A stretch of 64,000 nt of DNA. Source: Colivivens sp963594655. GTDB taxonomy: Bacteria > Bacteroidota > Bacteroidia > Bacteroidales > Bacteroidaceae. The notes under the pieces were generated by a model. It saw only the letters and a list, made by a program, of their open reading frames with translations, was not told where the DNA came from and made no database searches. The stretch is from assembly GCA_963594655.1 (NCBI GenBank), contig CAVBFD010000003.1, positions 17,121-81,120 of the forward strand, read 5' to 3'. Positions 8,244 to 14,930 of the stretch are shown here, piece after piece. The translations under genes and the position numbers were made by a program. The first letter of the stretch is position 1. Each line of letters begins with the position of its first letter.

Positions 8244-8846
8244 ATGTTGGAACACTGCGACTTTTTGGAATTGACAGAGGAGGTGTTGAGAAAAAGCAAC
8301 GGATTCACCTGCAAGGACAAAGACATTACGGAGTTCTTTACCCATGATTACGCTGACTATGCGTATCAGCTGTTAGGAAAGTCTTATTGTTTTGTCAAAC
8401 AGGACATATTGGACATCGTATGTGCTTTTACTGTTGCAAATTCAAGTGTGAAGGTGGATGTACTCCCTTCAAACCTTAGAAATAGATTGAATCGGAAAAT
8501 ACCCAATGAGAAACGCAGACCTCAGTACCCGGCTGTTTTGGTTGGGCAATTGGCCGTAAGTGATTTGTATAGAGGTTTGCATATTGGCGATGAATTGCTT
8601 GATTTCATTAAGTCTTGGTTTGTTGACCCTTTAAACAAGACTGGGTGTAGATTTGTGGTAGTAGATGCTGTAAATCATCCGAAAGTCTTTGATTATTACC
8701 TGCGAAACGGATTCAAATTTCTCTTTTCGTCAGAGGCTGAAGAGTGGATTTTCCTGCACAACAAAGATTCGGAGTGCGAAGTTGCAGTCAAACCAATGCG
8801 AACCAGACTTATGTATTTTGATTTGATTTATTTGCGCACGAAATAA
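8244..8846 (+). CDS. GNAT acetyltransferase, probable toxin
   Basis: The 200-aa protein has the N-terminal signature of GNAT toxins (FTCKDKDITEFFTHDYADYA, near residues 21-40, comparable to the F-C-x-x-x-LxxFL-x-A pattern of TacT/AtaT-type enzymes). Its acetyl-CoA binding loop is intact (VGQLAVSDLYRGLHIGDELL, about residues 98-117, with the Q/R-x-x-G-x-G/I region as YRGLHIG). Known toxins of this type acetylate the amino group of charged tRNA and block translation. The gene sits 1 nt after the 53-aa putative antitoxin and shares its promoter. The unit is markedly AT-rich compared with its neighbours, and an inverted-repeat element begins 3 nt after its stop. A non-toxin GNAT cannot be excluded. 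Confidence 0.82.
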   Translation: MLEHCDFLELTEEVLRKSNGFTCKDKDITEFFTHDYADYAYQLLGKSYCFVKQDILDIVCAFTVANSSVKVDVLPSNLRNRLNRKIPNEKRRPQYPAVLVGQLAVSDLYRGLHIGDELLDFIKSWFVDPLNKTGCRFVVVDAVNHPKVFDYYLRNGFKFLFSSEAEEWIFLHNKDSECEVAVKPMRTRLMYFDLIYLRTK

Positions 8847-8849
8847 GGA

Positions 8850-9066
8850 TCTTCCGCTTTTCTCGTTGGTAAGACAGCGTAATCGTAACAATTCAGTTCA
8901 CAACGTGTGGCACTCCGAGTGAAACTTCGGGCAGAAAGCCCAGTAAGCACCTAGCCCAGGCTGCCCCTTCGGGGCGCACATGTCCTGACAGGGACACTGA
9001 TAATCATAACTAAGAGCAGCTTAGTAGTTGACATTCCACTGTCTTGCCAACTCGAAAAGCGGAAGA
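8850..9066 (+). repeat. Dispersed inverted-repeat element, copy B (complete)
   Basis: This 217-bp element has inverted ends: TCTTCCGCTTTTC-TCGTTGGTAAGACAG on the left, and CTGTCTTGCCAACTCG followed by AAAAGCGGAAGA on the right. Inside are small palindromes, GGGCAGAAAGCCC (8929-8941), CCCCTTCGGGG and CTAAGAGCAGCTTAG. The whole could fold into one long hairpin, like a MITE or REP-type element. It has no coding frame and starts 3 nt after the GNAT stop codon. No target-site duplication is clear. Confidence 0.8.
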
Positions 9067-9104
9067 GCTGAAAATCTTTATCTGCATATTTATTTTTTTT
9101 GCCG

Positions 9105-9155
9105 CTGTCCGCCCCTTTTGCCAGCCTTTTATTTGGCTGGCTTTTGGGCGGACAG
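9105..9155. terminator. Two-step stem-loop between convergent units
   Basis: CTGTCCGCCC (9105-9114) pairs with GGGCGGACAG (9146-9155), and an inner GCCAGCC/GGCTGGC pair sits within it. It lies between the plus-strand toxin unit and the minus-strand SUMF1 gene and is followed on the plus strand by a T-rich stretch, so it is a probable terminator, best placed for rightward transcripts. Confidence 0.6.
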
Positions 9156-9186
9156 AGTGTTTTCTTTATTTTGTTTTCTTTATTTT

Positions 9187-11232
9187 TTAAGGTTGAACTT
9201 GGAGGACAAGGCGCAGACCGAGGTAGTAGTAGGAATAGTCAGGAGTGAAGTGGTCCCGCCTAGACACACGGCAGCTCCTGGCGCCGCTGCTCCAGCTGCC
9301 ACCACGGTTGACGCGGTAAGAGCCCGCTGTAGCACCTGTAGGATTCGTCTGAGCCGACGAGCTGTAACTATCATTCCAGTCACTACACCATTCCCACACG
9401 TTGCCGCTCATGTCGTACAGACCGAGTTCATTGGGCTGCTTAGTGCCGACTGCATGTGTCCTACTGCCACTGTTACTTGTATACCACGCCACGTCGTCTA
9501 TATTGTTGCTGCCCGAGTACTTGTATCCCTTGCTCTTGTTTCCGCCACGGGCGGCATACTCCCACTCTGCCTCAGTCGGCAGACGGAAATTGAGACCTGT
9601 CAACGAATTCAGTCTGGTAATGAACGTCTGGCAGTCGTTCCAAGAGACGCGTTCAACAGGCAGATTGTCTCCTTTGAACTTGGACGGTTTTTTGCCCATC
9701 ACAGCCTTCCACTGAGTCTGGGTCACCTCGTACTTGCCTATCATGAAGCTGCTGAGGGTTACTTGGTGCGTCGGTTTTTCCCAATTATATGCATCACTCC
9801 CCTGCTCCGAGGTCGCGCCCATCGTGAACGTGCCGCCCTCAACATACACCATGTTGCCGATAAGCTCGTCTATCACCGCATTGCCAGTATTGCCCTTGAC
9901 GGTCCTGCCCTGGCCTGTAGCGACAACCGGCTGGGGTGTTTCCTCCACCGCCAGAGTGGCGGCGAGGTCGGTGACCTTGCCCTCCGACACCGTGACCTTG
10001 GAGCTGTAGACCGTATAGCCCGACTTCTTCAGTTCCACCGTGCGTGTACCCTCAAGCACATTGCTGAATATGTCCGGGGTTGCACCCACCTTCTTTCCGT
10101 CTACGTACACGTCTGCCCCGACTGGCTTGCTCGTAACGTTGAGAGTGCCGTAGATGGGGACTGGGGCGTCGAGAGTGACCTCATGCTTGCCGCCCTTCGC
10201 CACGTCAACCCTCTTGCTTGTGGTGCGGTGGGACTCAAGGCGAGCCTCGACCACATAAGGGCCGGCGGAGAGCTTGCCTGTCCAAGGGGACACTCCCTTG
10301 TCGTCGTTGTTCACGTAGATATGGCAACCTCCAGGAGCGGTGACCGTCAGTGTTCCGAAATTGGCGGTCATGGGAACGGACACTTTCCGGGTGGACCCGT
10401 CCGACGGCACGTCAACCGTCATAGTGTGGCTCTCGTACTGGGGCAGCTGGATAAGGAGGGTGTGGCTGCCGCCAGCCAGTTTGCCTGTGGTGAACGGTGT
10501 GGTTCCAGCCTCTGTGGCGGCGTCGTCTATGTACACCTTCGCTCCGTTCTCGGGGGAAGTGCTTATCTCAAGCAGACCGTAAGCGGGTTTCAACGTTATG
10601 TCCTGAGTCTTTTTCTCCTTGCCGATTTCTATGATTCCGTTCTCAGTGTGGTGAAGGGGTGCCGACACCCTATATGTATGTGTGCCGTAATTCAGGAACT
10701 TGGACACCACGCCTCCTTCCACAGGCTGCTCCACGTCGTCAATCACCACTATGGCGTTGGAGGGGTTCACCGTCATCACGAGGTACGACCCTCCCATGTC
10801 CTGCTGTACTATGGTCTGCACCTGACCCGTGGTGAGAACCATCTCGTAAGTGCGCGCCCCTTCTATGGGGACACCAAACTCATAGTCACGGAGAACGCCC
10901 AACTGGGAGTGCATAATCGAGACGCGCTTGACACCACGTGGGACGTAAAGCCATATCTCACCTGTCTTCTGCATAGTCTTCACGACACCGAGCGACCCAC
11001 AGTCGAACTCGAAACCGGTCTGTGTCGTCACTATCCTTATCAGTGCCGCCTTGTCGCCGTTCTGGTCCAGCTCGATAGTACCCTCACGGTTTGCCGTCAA
11101 GTCTCTCTCCAGCAACCTGAACGAACTCACACCGATATTCTGCGCACAGGCAAAAGACGACACCATGGCGAGGACAAGCATTATCCCCCACCTCAAAACC
11201 AACCTGTTGGTATAATCGTAATGATTCCTCAT
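9187..11232 (-). CDS. PEGA-repeat protein with C-terminal SUMF1 domain
   Basis: From the ATG at 11232 the product is 681 aa; an in-frame GTG at 11262 is the alternative start, but the ATG has an AAGAAG stretch just before it and gives a normal signal peptide (ending SFACAQ). Residues about 220-425 hold three PEGA repeats (for example GAKVYIDD, GCHIYVNN, GADVYVDGKKVG). Residues about 459-681 are a SUMF1 domain (MVYVEGGTFTMG, RLPTEAEWEYAARGG, GNVWEWCSDW, RGGSWSSGARSCR). True formylglycine-generating enzymes have two copper-binding Cys after the GGS motif; here the first position is Ser, so sulfatase activation is doubtful and a binding or structural role is more likely. It is exported and monocistronic, with a -7 box at 11280-11288. 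Confidence 0.88.
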   Translation of the reverse strand: MRNHYDYTNRLVLRWGIMLVLAMVSSFACAQNIGVSSFRLLERDLTANREGTIELDQNGDKAALIRIVTTQTGFEFDCGSLGVVKTMQKTGEIWLYVPRGVKRVSIMHSQLGVLRDYEFGVPIEGARTYEMVLTTGQVQTIVQQDMGGSYLVMTVNPSNAIVVIDDVEQPVEGGVVSKFLNYGTHTYRVSAPLHHTENGIIEIGKEKKTQDITLKPAYGLLEISTSPENGAKVYIDDAATEAGTTPFTTGKLAGGSHTLLIQLPQYESHTMTVDVPSDGSTRKVSVPMTANFGTLTVTAPGGCHIYVNNDDKGVSPWTGKLSAGPYVVEARLESHRTTSKRVDVAKGGKHEVTLDAPVPIYGTLNVTSKPVGADVYVDGKKVGATPDIFSNVLEGTRTVELKKSGYTVYSSKVTVSEGKVTDLAATLAVEETPQPVVATGQGRTVKGNTGNAVIDELIGNMVYVEGGTFTMGATSEQGSDAYNWEKPTHQVTLSSFMIGKYEVTQTQWKAVMGKKPSKFKGDNLPVERVSWNDCQTFITRLNSLTGLNFRLPTEAEWEYAARGGNKSKGYKYSGSNNIDDVAWYTSNSGSRTHAVGTKQPNELGLYDMSGNVWEWCSDWNDSYSSSAQTNPTGATAGSYRVNRGGSWSSGARSCRVSRRDHFTPDYSYYYLGLRLVLQVQP

Positions 11233-11279
11233 ATTCTTCTTATCGCTTAAACCAAGGCGCACAAAAACGCCTTACGTCT

Positions 11280-11288
11280 GCAAAGGTA
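11280..11288 (-). promoter_or_regulatory. -7 box TACCTTTGC for the PEGA/SUMF1 gene
   Basis: Minus-strand TACCTTTGC lies 47 nt upstream of the ATG at 11232 and 17 nt upstream of the GTG at 11262. The short distance to the GTG favours the ATG as start. Confidence 0.65.
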
Positions 11289-11424
11289 ACGGTTTTCTCT
11301 GAAGGAGGACACATCCGCGCCAAGGAAACATGAAAAATGTCTGAAATTTAGCTGCACCGTAGGCTTATTGTTTGGTTCATCCGCTTTTTTTTCCATTTCC
11401 TTTTGTGGTATCGAAGATAATTCC

Positions 11425-11433
11425 TACATTTGC
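11425..11433 (+). promoter_or_regulatory. -7 box TACATTTGC for the DUF4160 pair
   Basis: TACATTTGC lies 18 nt before the ATG at 11452. Confidence 0.65.
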
Positions 11434-11451
11434 GGCATAAAATATTCGACC

Positions 11452-11691
11452 ATGCCAGAAATATTCAGATTTTTCGGGTTCTCGTTCTTCTTCTACAGCA
11501 AGGAGCATGAGCCAGTACATGTTCACGTTGAGGGAGCATCCGGCTTTGCTAAGTTCGACTATGACGGCAACGCTTTCGTCCTGAACAAAGCGCAAGGCTT
11601 GAAAACAGGCGAATTGAAGAAAATCAAGGAGGTTATCGACGAGAATACTGACATCATCATGGCACGGTGGGATGAGTACTTTAACAGATAG
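11452..11691 (+). CDS. DUF4160 domain protein
   Basis: The 79-aa protein begins MPEIFRFFGFSFFFYSKEHE. The conserved DUF4160 features are visible: F-F-Y-S-x-E-H-x-P-x-H-V-H-V followed by A-K-F-D. Its ATG at 11452 lies directly after a -7 box, so the longer frame with a TTG start at 11368 is not used. The next gene (DUF2442 with a helix-turn-helix) starts 12 nt downstream. DUF4160 and DUF2442 genes are regularly adjacent in bacteria, and the pair has a toxin-antitoxin-like layout, but no activity has been established for it that I can name. Confidence 0.85.
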   Translation: MPEIFRFFGFSFFFYSKEHEPVHVHVEGASGFAKFDYDGNAFVLNKAQGLKTGELKKIKEVIDENTDIIMARWDEYFNR

Positions 11692-11703
11692 GGAGGAACG
11701 ACA

Positions 11704-12114
11704 ATGGAGATAAAGAGAATTTGGTTTGACGACAACCACATATATGGTGTGGACGAGGCAGACAAAACCCACAAACAGTCCTTACTATGGTATCCTAAAC
11801 TGAAGGAGGCCTCTGATGAAGAGCGGAACAAATACACGTTCGGCTTCGACGGCATACACTGGCGGAACCTTGACGAGGACATCAGTTTCGAGAGCTTCGG
11901 CTATGACGATGCCGAACCGACACCGCTACAGCGGTTCTTCCTTGCCCACAAGGAGATAAACATCGCCGAGTTCGCCAAGCAGGTGAGCATCAACTCCACT
12001 TTGCTCCGCAACTACATCAACGGCTTCAAGAAACCGTCAAAGGAACGAGAGCAACAGATATTACGACACATACATGCCATCGGCAGGCAGTATACTACGG
12101 CAAATTTCGGATAA
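11704..12114 (+). CDS. DUF2442 domain fused to helix-turn-helix
   Basis: The 136-aa protein has two parts. Residues 1-75 (IKRIWFDDNHIYGVDEADKT, then LLWYPKLKEASDEER and GIHWRNLDEDISFE) fit DUF2442. Residues 80-136 are an XRE-like helix-turn-helix (TPLQRFFLAHKEINIAEFAK, then VSINSTLLRNYINGFKKPSK). The second part should bind DNA, so the protein may regulate its own operon. It is co-transcribed with the DUF4160 gene. An element related to the dispersed repeat follows right after the stop. The partition into two domains is clear by eye; the regulatory role is inferred. Confidence 0.82.
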   Translation: MEIKRIWFDDNHIYGVDEADKTHKQSLLWYPKLKEASDEERNKYTFGFDGIHWRNLDEDISFESFGYDDAEPTPLQRFFLAHKEINIAEFAKQVSINSTLLRNYINGFKKPSKEREQQILRHIHAIGRQYTTANFG

Positions 12115-12115
12115 G

Positions 12116-12206
12116 CGGGCGACTGTCACTGTTTCCAACACACAGCTGTCCGTATATAACTTTCGCAGAACAGTCACCTTACCAACTCGAAGCGCTGAAG
12201 AACCCC
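12116..12206 (-). repeat. Degenerate relative of the dispersed element, copy C
   Basis: Read on the minus strand, it begins GGTTCTTCAGCGCTTCGAGT, then TGGTAAGGTGAC, a diverged form of the conserved end of copies A, B and D. Beyond the first 25-30 nt it does not follow the other copies. It lies directly after the DUF2442-HTH stop codon. Only one end is recognised, so the extent is uncertain. Confidence 0.45.
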
Positions 12207-12364
12207 AAAGGTTGTTCCGCATTTGCCATTGGTTGGCTATGTTTGGCGATGCTTTTTTTGCCGTCACAAAGCCATACACATTTATTTAGGTTTTTATGGT
12301 TTATTGGCTAAATCAACCCATTTTGTGATGTGGTTCGCCAACCGTCAAAAGTCACTGTCCAAAT

Positions 12365-12439
12365 TCACTCGAGTGAATCGATCAAATCACTCGAGTGAAT
12401 TGATCAAATCACTCGAGTGAAATGACCCCTTCTCTCGAG
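12365..12439. repeat. Array of four CTCGAG-centred palindromes, 22-bp period
   Basis: The 12-bp palindrome TCACTCGAGTGA occurs at 12365, 12387 and 12409. A fourth unit keeps the CTCGAG core at 12434, exactly 22 bp after the third core (cores at 12368, 12390, 12412, 12434). The 10-nt linkers are near-identical (ATCGATCAAA, ATTGATCAAA). A 22-bp step is about two helical turns, so a dimeric protein would bind all sites on one face of the DNA. The array lies about 220-320 nt upstream of the promoter of the ATPase gene at 12717. Confidence 0.9.
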
Positions 12440-12540
12440 ACCCCTCACAGGTATCTGTGGGGCATGTTGGGAAACCACCTTGTGCTTAACAGAATTTAAC
12501 CGTTTTTCTTGGCATACTATAATCGTGAGTTTCAAACGCA

Positions 12541-12645
12541 GCCAAACGCTGCAACGATTTACAGCCAAACACTGCATCAAAACACAGCCAAACGCTGCAT
12601 CAAAACGCGGCCAAACACTGCAACGATTTACCGCCAAACACTGCA
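12541..12645. repeat. Array of five GCCAAACRCTGCA direct repeats, 23-bp period
   Basis: The 13-bp core GCCAAACRCTGCA starts at 12541, 12564, 12587, 12610 and 12633. The step is exactly 23 bp. The 10-nt linkers follow an A-B-B-A order (ACGATTTACA, TCAAAACACA, TCAAAACGCG, ACGATTTACC). The period is not a multiple of three, so it is not coding. The array ends 15 bp before the -33 box of the ATPase promoter, a position that suits a regulator or iteron-like binding array. Confidence 0.92.
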
Positions 12646-12660
12646 AAAATCCCCGAAAAA

Positions 12661-12693
12661 TTTGGTACATCCAACCAATTGTTGTACTTTTGC
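12661..12693 (+). promoter_or_regulatory. Promoter of the AAA_14/DUF4143 ATPase
   Basis: A -33 TTTG at 12661-12664 and a -7 TACTTTTGC at 12685-12693 are 20 nt apart, the normal Bacteroidota spacing. The ATG at 12717 follows after 23 nt, with AGGA close before it. Confidence 0.75.
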
Positions 12694-12716
12694 GGCAAAA
12701 TAAACTGGGAACAGGA

Positions 12717-13991
12717 ATGAAAGAGTACAAGAAAAGGATTGCGGATAAACTGTTGGAGTACAGACTTGAAGAAGTTGGATCCGTACTTATCGAAGGGCCG
12801 AAATGGTGCGGCAAGACAACCACCGCCGAGCAGCAGGCAAAAAGCGTGCTTTATATGGCAGATCCAGACAATCAAAAGAACTATCTGGAGATGGCAGACA
12901 TGAGGATAAGTATGATCCTCAAAGGAGAGACCCCACGTTTGATAGACGAGTGGCAAATTATCCCACAAGTTTGGGATGCCATCCGGTTTGAGGTAGACCA
13001 CCGGGGCGAGGAAGGACAATTCATCCTTACCGGATCTGCCGTCCCGGCATCCACAGAGAGGATTCACCATACTGGTACCGGACGGTTCGCGTGGATTACG
13101 ATGCGCCCCATGTCGCTATGGGAGTCAGGGGAGTCTACCGGTGAAGTGAGTATCAGTAATCTTTTCAAGGGCGACGCGGCAATAGAGGGCTACAACAAAC
13201 TCAAGATTGAAGACATCGCGTTCCTCGTGTGCCGTGGCGGATGGCCAAGCGCCACAACCAAAGGCAAGCGTGCCGCCTTACGGCAAGCATACGACTACTA
13301 TGACGCGGTAGTGAAGACAGACATTTCAAGAGTGGATGAGGTGACACGCAGCACTGAACGCACAAAACTCCTGCTACGGTCATACGCCCGGTCTCAAGGC
13401 GGCCAGGTGAGCGTTGGGTCCATCAGGAAAGACATGATAGACAACGATGAGGAAAGCCTGAGTGACAGGACTGTCATGAGTTACATCGGCGCGCTCAAAA
13501 AGATTTTCGTCATTGAGGACATGCCGGCATGGAACCCCAACCTACGCAGTAAAACGGCAGTCCGGTCATCCGAGACCAGGTATTTCGTAGACCCATCCAT
13601 AGCTGTGGCTGCATTGGGCTTAGGACCAGACGACCTCATCAACGACTTGGAGACCTTCGGGCTACTTTTTGAAACCTTGTGCGTTCGCGACCTTCGTGTA
13701 TATGCCGATGCCGTGGACGGCAACGTCTACCATTACCGCGACAAGAACGGTCTGGAATGTGATGCCGTGCTGCATCTCCGCAACGGAAACTACGGTCTGG
13801 TGGAAATCAAACTGGGCGGGTCTCAGGCCATAGAGAAAGGCGCAGCCACCCTGACCGCCCTTGCCTCGAAGATAGACACCACCAAGATGAAGGCACCGGC
13901 CTTCATGATGGTACTGACTGCCATCGGCGACTATGCCTACCAACGCAAGGACGGAATATACGTCGTGCCTGTCGGCTGTCTGAAAGACTGA
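12717..13991 (+). CDS. AAA_14 ATPase with DUF4143 C-terminus
   Basis: The 424-aa cytosolic protein has a Walker A motif (IEGPKWCGKTTT, about residues 24-35), a Walker B-like RLIDEWQIIPQVWD and a sensor-like FILTGSA. These are the hallmarks of the AAA_14 family, and the C-terminal DUF4143 half has the nuclease-like pattern E..YRDKNGLECDAVL..YGLVEIKLGG. The start at 12717 is set by AGGA and the promoter at 12661; a longer open frame from 12480 runs through the direct repeats and is rejected. The family is widespread in Bacteroidota and its function is unknown. The gene stands alone, with two repeat arrays upstream and a hairpin downstream. The family call is firm; enzymatic activity is inferred from motifs. 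Confidence 0.9.
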   Translation: MKEYKKRIADKLLEYRLEEVGSVLIEGPKWCGKTTTAEQQAKSVLYMADPDNQKNYLEMADMRISMILKGETPRLIDEWQIIPQVWDAIRFEVDHRGEEGQFILTGSAVPASTERIHHTGTGRFAWITMRPMSLWESGESTGEVSISNLFKGDAAIEGYNKLKIEDIAFLVCRGGWPSATTKGKRAALRQAYDYYDAVVKTDISRVDEVTRSTERTKLLLRSYARSQGGQVSVGSIRKDMIDNDEESLSDRTVMSYIGALKKIFVIEDMPAWNPNLRSKTAVRSSETRYFVDPSIAVAALGLGPDDLINDLETFGLLFETLCVRDLRVYADAVDGNVYHYRDKNGLECDAVLHLRNGNYGLVEIKLGGSQAIEKGAATLTALASKIDTTKMKAPAFMMVLTAIGDYAYQRKDGIYVVPVGCLKD

Positions 13992-14116
13992 TTTTGTGAC
14001 GGTTCACGTCACCAGATTCGTCCTATGTAAACGGTTGTCAATCCACGTGAATACACGGCTTTTCTTGACATTTAGAACGGAGCAAGCGAAGCGGAACCCC
14101 GGGTTAGAAAATGACG

Positions 14117-14145
14117 AAGGGACGCAACCACCGGTTGCGTCCCTT
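14117..14145. terminator. Bidirectional hairpin terminator
   Basis: AAGGGACGCAACC and GGTTGCGTCCCTT form a 13-bp perfect stem with a 3-nt loop. It is followed by CCTTCTTT on the plus strand and by a TTTTC stretch on the minus strand, so it can end both the ATPase transcript and the leftward tRNA transcript. Confidence 0.75.
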
Positions 14146-14154
14146 CCTTCTTTG

Positions 14155-14226
14155 TAGCGCCTACGAGAATCGAACTCGTGTTCCATGCGTGAGAGGCATG
14201 TGTCCTAGCCGCTAGACGAAAGCGCC
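14155..14226 (-). tRNA. tRNA-Glu (anticodon CTC)
   Basis: The minus strand folds as a cloverleaf: acceptor GGCGCTT/AGGCGCT with one G-T pair at each end region, anticodon stem CATGC/GCATG with loop CTCTCAC (anticodon CTC, codon GAG), and T arm ACGAG-TTCGATT-CTCGT. The discriminator base is A, and CCA is not encoded (ACA follows). It is 72 nt long and lies just downstream of tRNA-Ser on the same strand. Confidence 0.93.
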
Positions 14227-14276
14227 ATTATGTATGCTTTTCTCAGCTACCCTACTGTTCTCAGCTCCGCTTACCG

Positions 14277-14363
14277 CGGAAGGAGGGGGATTCGAACCCC
14301 CGGTACGGTTACCCGCACGGCAGTTTAGCAAACTGCTGGTTTCAGCCACTCACCCATCCTTCC
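14277..14363 (-). tRNA. tRNA-Ser (anticodon GCT)
   Basis: The minus strand starts GGAAGGA and ends TCCTTCC plus G. The anticodon stem GCAGT/ACTGC holds the loop TTGCTAA, anticodon GCT (codons AGC/AGT). The long variable arm (CGTGCGGGTAACCGTACC region) and the 87-nt length are those of a class II tRNA. CCA is not encoded. It is probably transcribed with tRNA-Glu from the -7 box at 14435-14443. Confidence 0.93.
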
Positions 14364-14434
14364 AAGGAGACAAGCTTCGTCTGAATCGAACTCTTCTTCA
14401 ACTCCCCTTGGGAAGATGCTTCCGAAAAGCGAGT

Positions 14435-14443
14435 GCAAAATTA
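14435..14443 (-). promoter_or_regulatory. -7 box TAATTTTGC for the tRNA pair
   Basis: Minus-strand TAATTTTGC with a TTTG about 20 nt further upstream, 72 nt before tRNA-Ser. It is back to back with the promoter at 14487. Confidence 0.6.
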
Positions 14444-14486
14444 GGTTTTTTCCTTTGACCCACCAAATGTTTTGACGAAAAAGTTA

Positions 14487-14495
14487 TATCTTTGC
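14487..14495 (+). promoter_or_regulatory. -7 box TATCTTTGC for the FdtA-like gene
   Basis: TATCTTTGC lies 18 nt before the ATG at 14514, with TTTTG near 14470 as a possible -33 element. Confidence 0.7.
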
Positions 14496-14513
14496 ACAAA
14501 AATAATTCGAAAT

Positions 14514-14930
14514 ATGGGGCAAAACAAGGATTTGGACCTTCCAAGGTGCGCAAAATGGATTCGAGTGGGTGATGTGGCAGACGAACGCGGCGAACTGAGT
14601 TTCGCCGAGAATTCATCGCTTCCGTTTGCTGTCGAGAGAGTGTTTTGGATCAGTAATATCCCGGAGGGGAAGACCAGGGGCGGTCACGCGCACACCATCT
14701 GCGCGGAGATAGTGTTCCCCATCAGCGGGACGTTCGACATGTTCGTGAGCGACGGTGATGGTGAGCGCACCTACCACATGAACCGACAGGACACAGGTAT
14801 ATATATAGGGCCCGGGGTATGGTGCGAGTTGCGCAACTTCACTCCGGGAACAGTGTGCGTGGTTCTGGCATCCCACCCCTACATCGCAGAGGGATATATC
14901 AACGACTACGACGAATTCCTGAAGAGATGA
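14514..14930 (+). CDS. FdtA/WxcM-like cupin, probable dTDP-sugar 3,4-ketoisomerase
   Basis: The 138-aa protein is a single double-stranded beta-helix. RGGHAHTICAEIVFPISGTF (about residues 58-77) matches the metal-free active-site strand of the FdtA/QdtA family, and GPGVWCELRNF the second conserved strand. Family members isomerise dTDP-4-keto-6-deoxyglucose to the 3-keto sugar for O-antigen or S-layer glycans, and act in the cytosol. The start at 14514 follows the -7 box by 18 nt; a longer frame from 14472 would begin upstream of the promoter box. The stop overlaps the ATG of the next gene (ATGA), so the two are translationally coupled. No other dTDP-sugar gene lies nearby, so the product sugar is unknown. 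Confidence 0.85.
   Translation: MGQNKDLDLPRCAKWIRVGDVADERGELSFAENSSLPFAVERVFWISNIPEGKTRGGHAHTICAEIVFPISGTFDMFVSDGDGERTYHMNRQDTGIYIGPGVWCELRNFTPGTVCVVLASHPYIAEGYINDYDEFLKR

Noticed and set aside
8847..9186. Insertion sequence with a transposase at the copy B element
   Set aside because: No coding frame fits inside the element; only inverted ends and small hairpins are present.
9028..11250. 740-codon open frame on the plus strand
   Set aside because: It is antisense to the PEGA/SUMF1 gene and reads through the 9105-9155 hairpin; the composition is Arg/His/Val-rich as in shadow frames.
12541..12645. CRISPR array
   Set aside because: The cores are only 13 bp, the linkers 10 nt and themselves repeated (A-B-B-A), and there are no cas genes.
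12480..12716. Upstream extension of the AAA_14 ATPase by 79 codons
   Set aside because: It reads through the 23-bp repeats and the promoter; AGGA and the family start point to ATG 12717.
14364..14400. A third tRNA or tRNA remnant next to tRNA-Ser
   Set aside because: GAATCGAACT resembles a T-loop, but no acceptor or anticodon arm can be paired around it.
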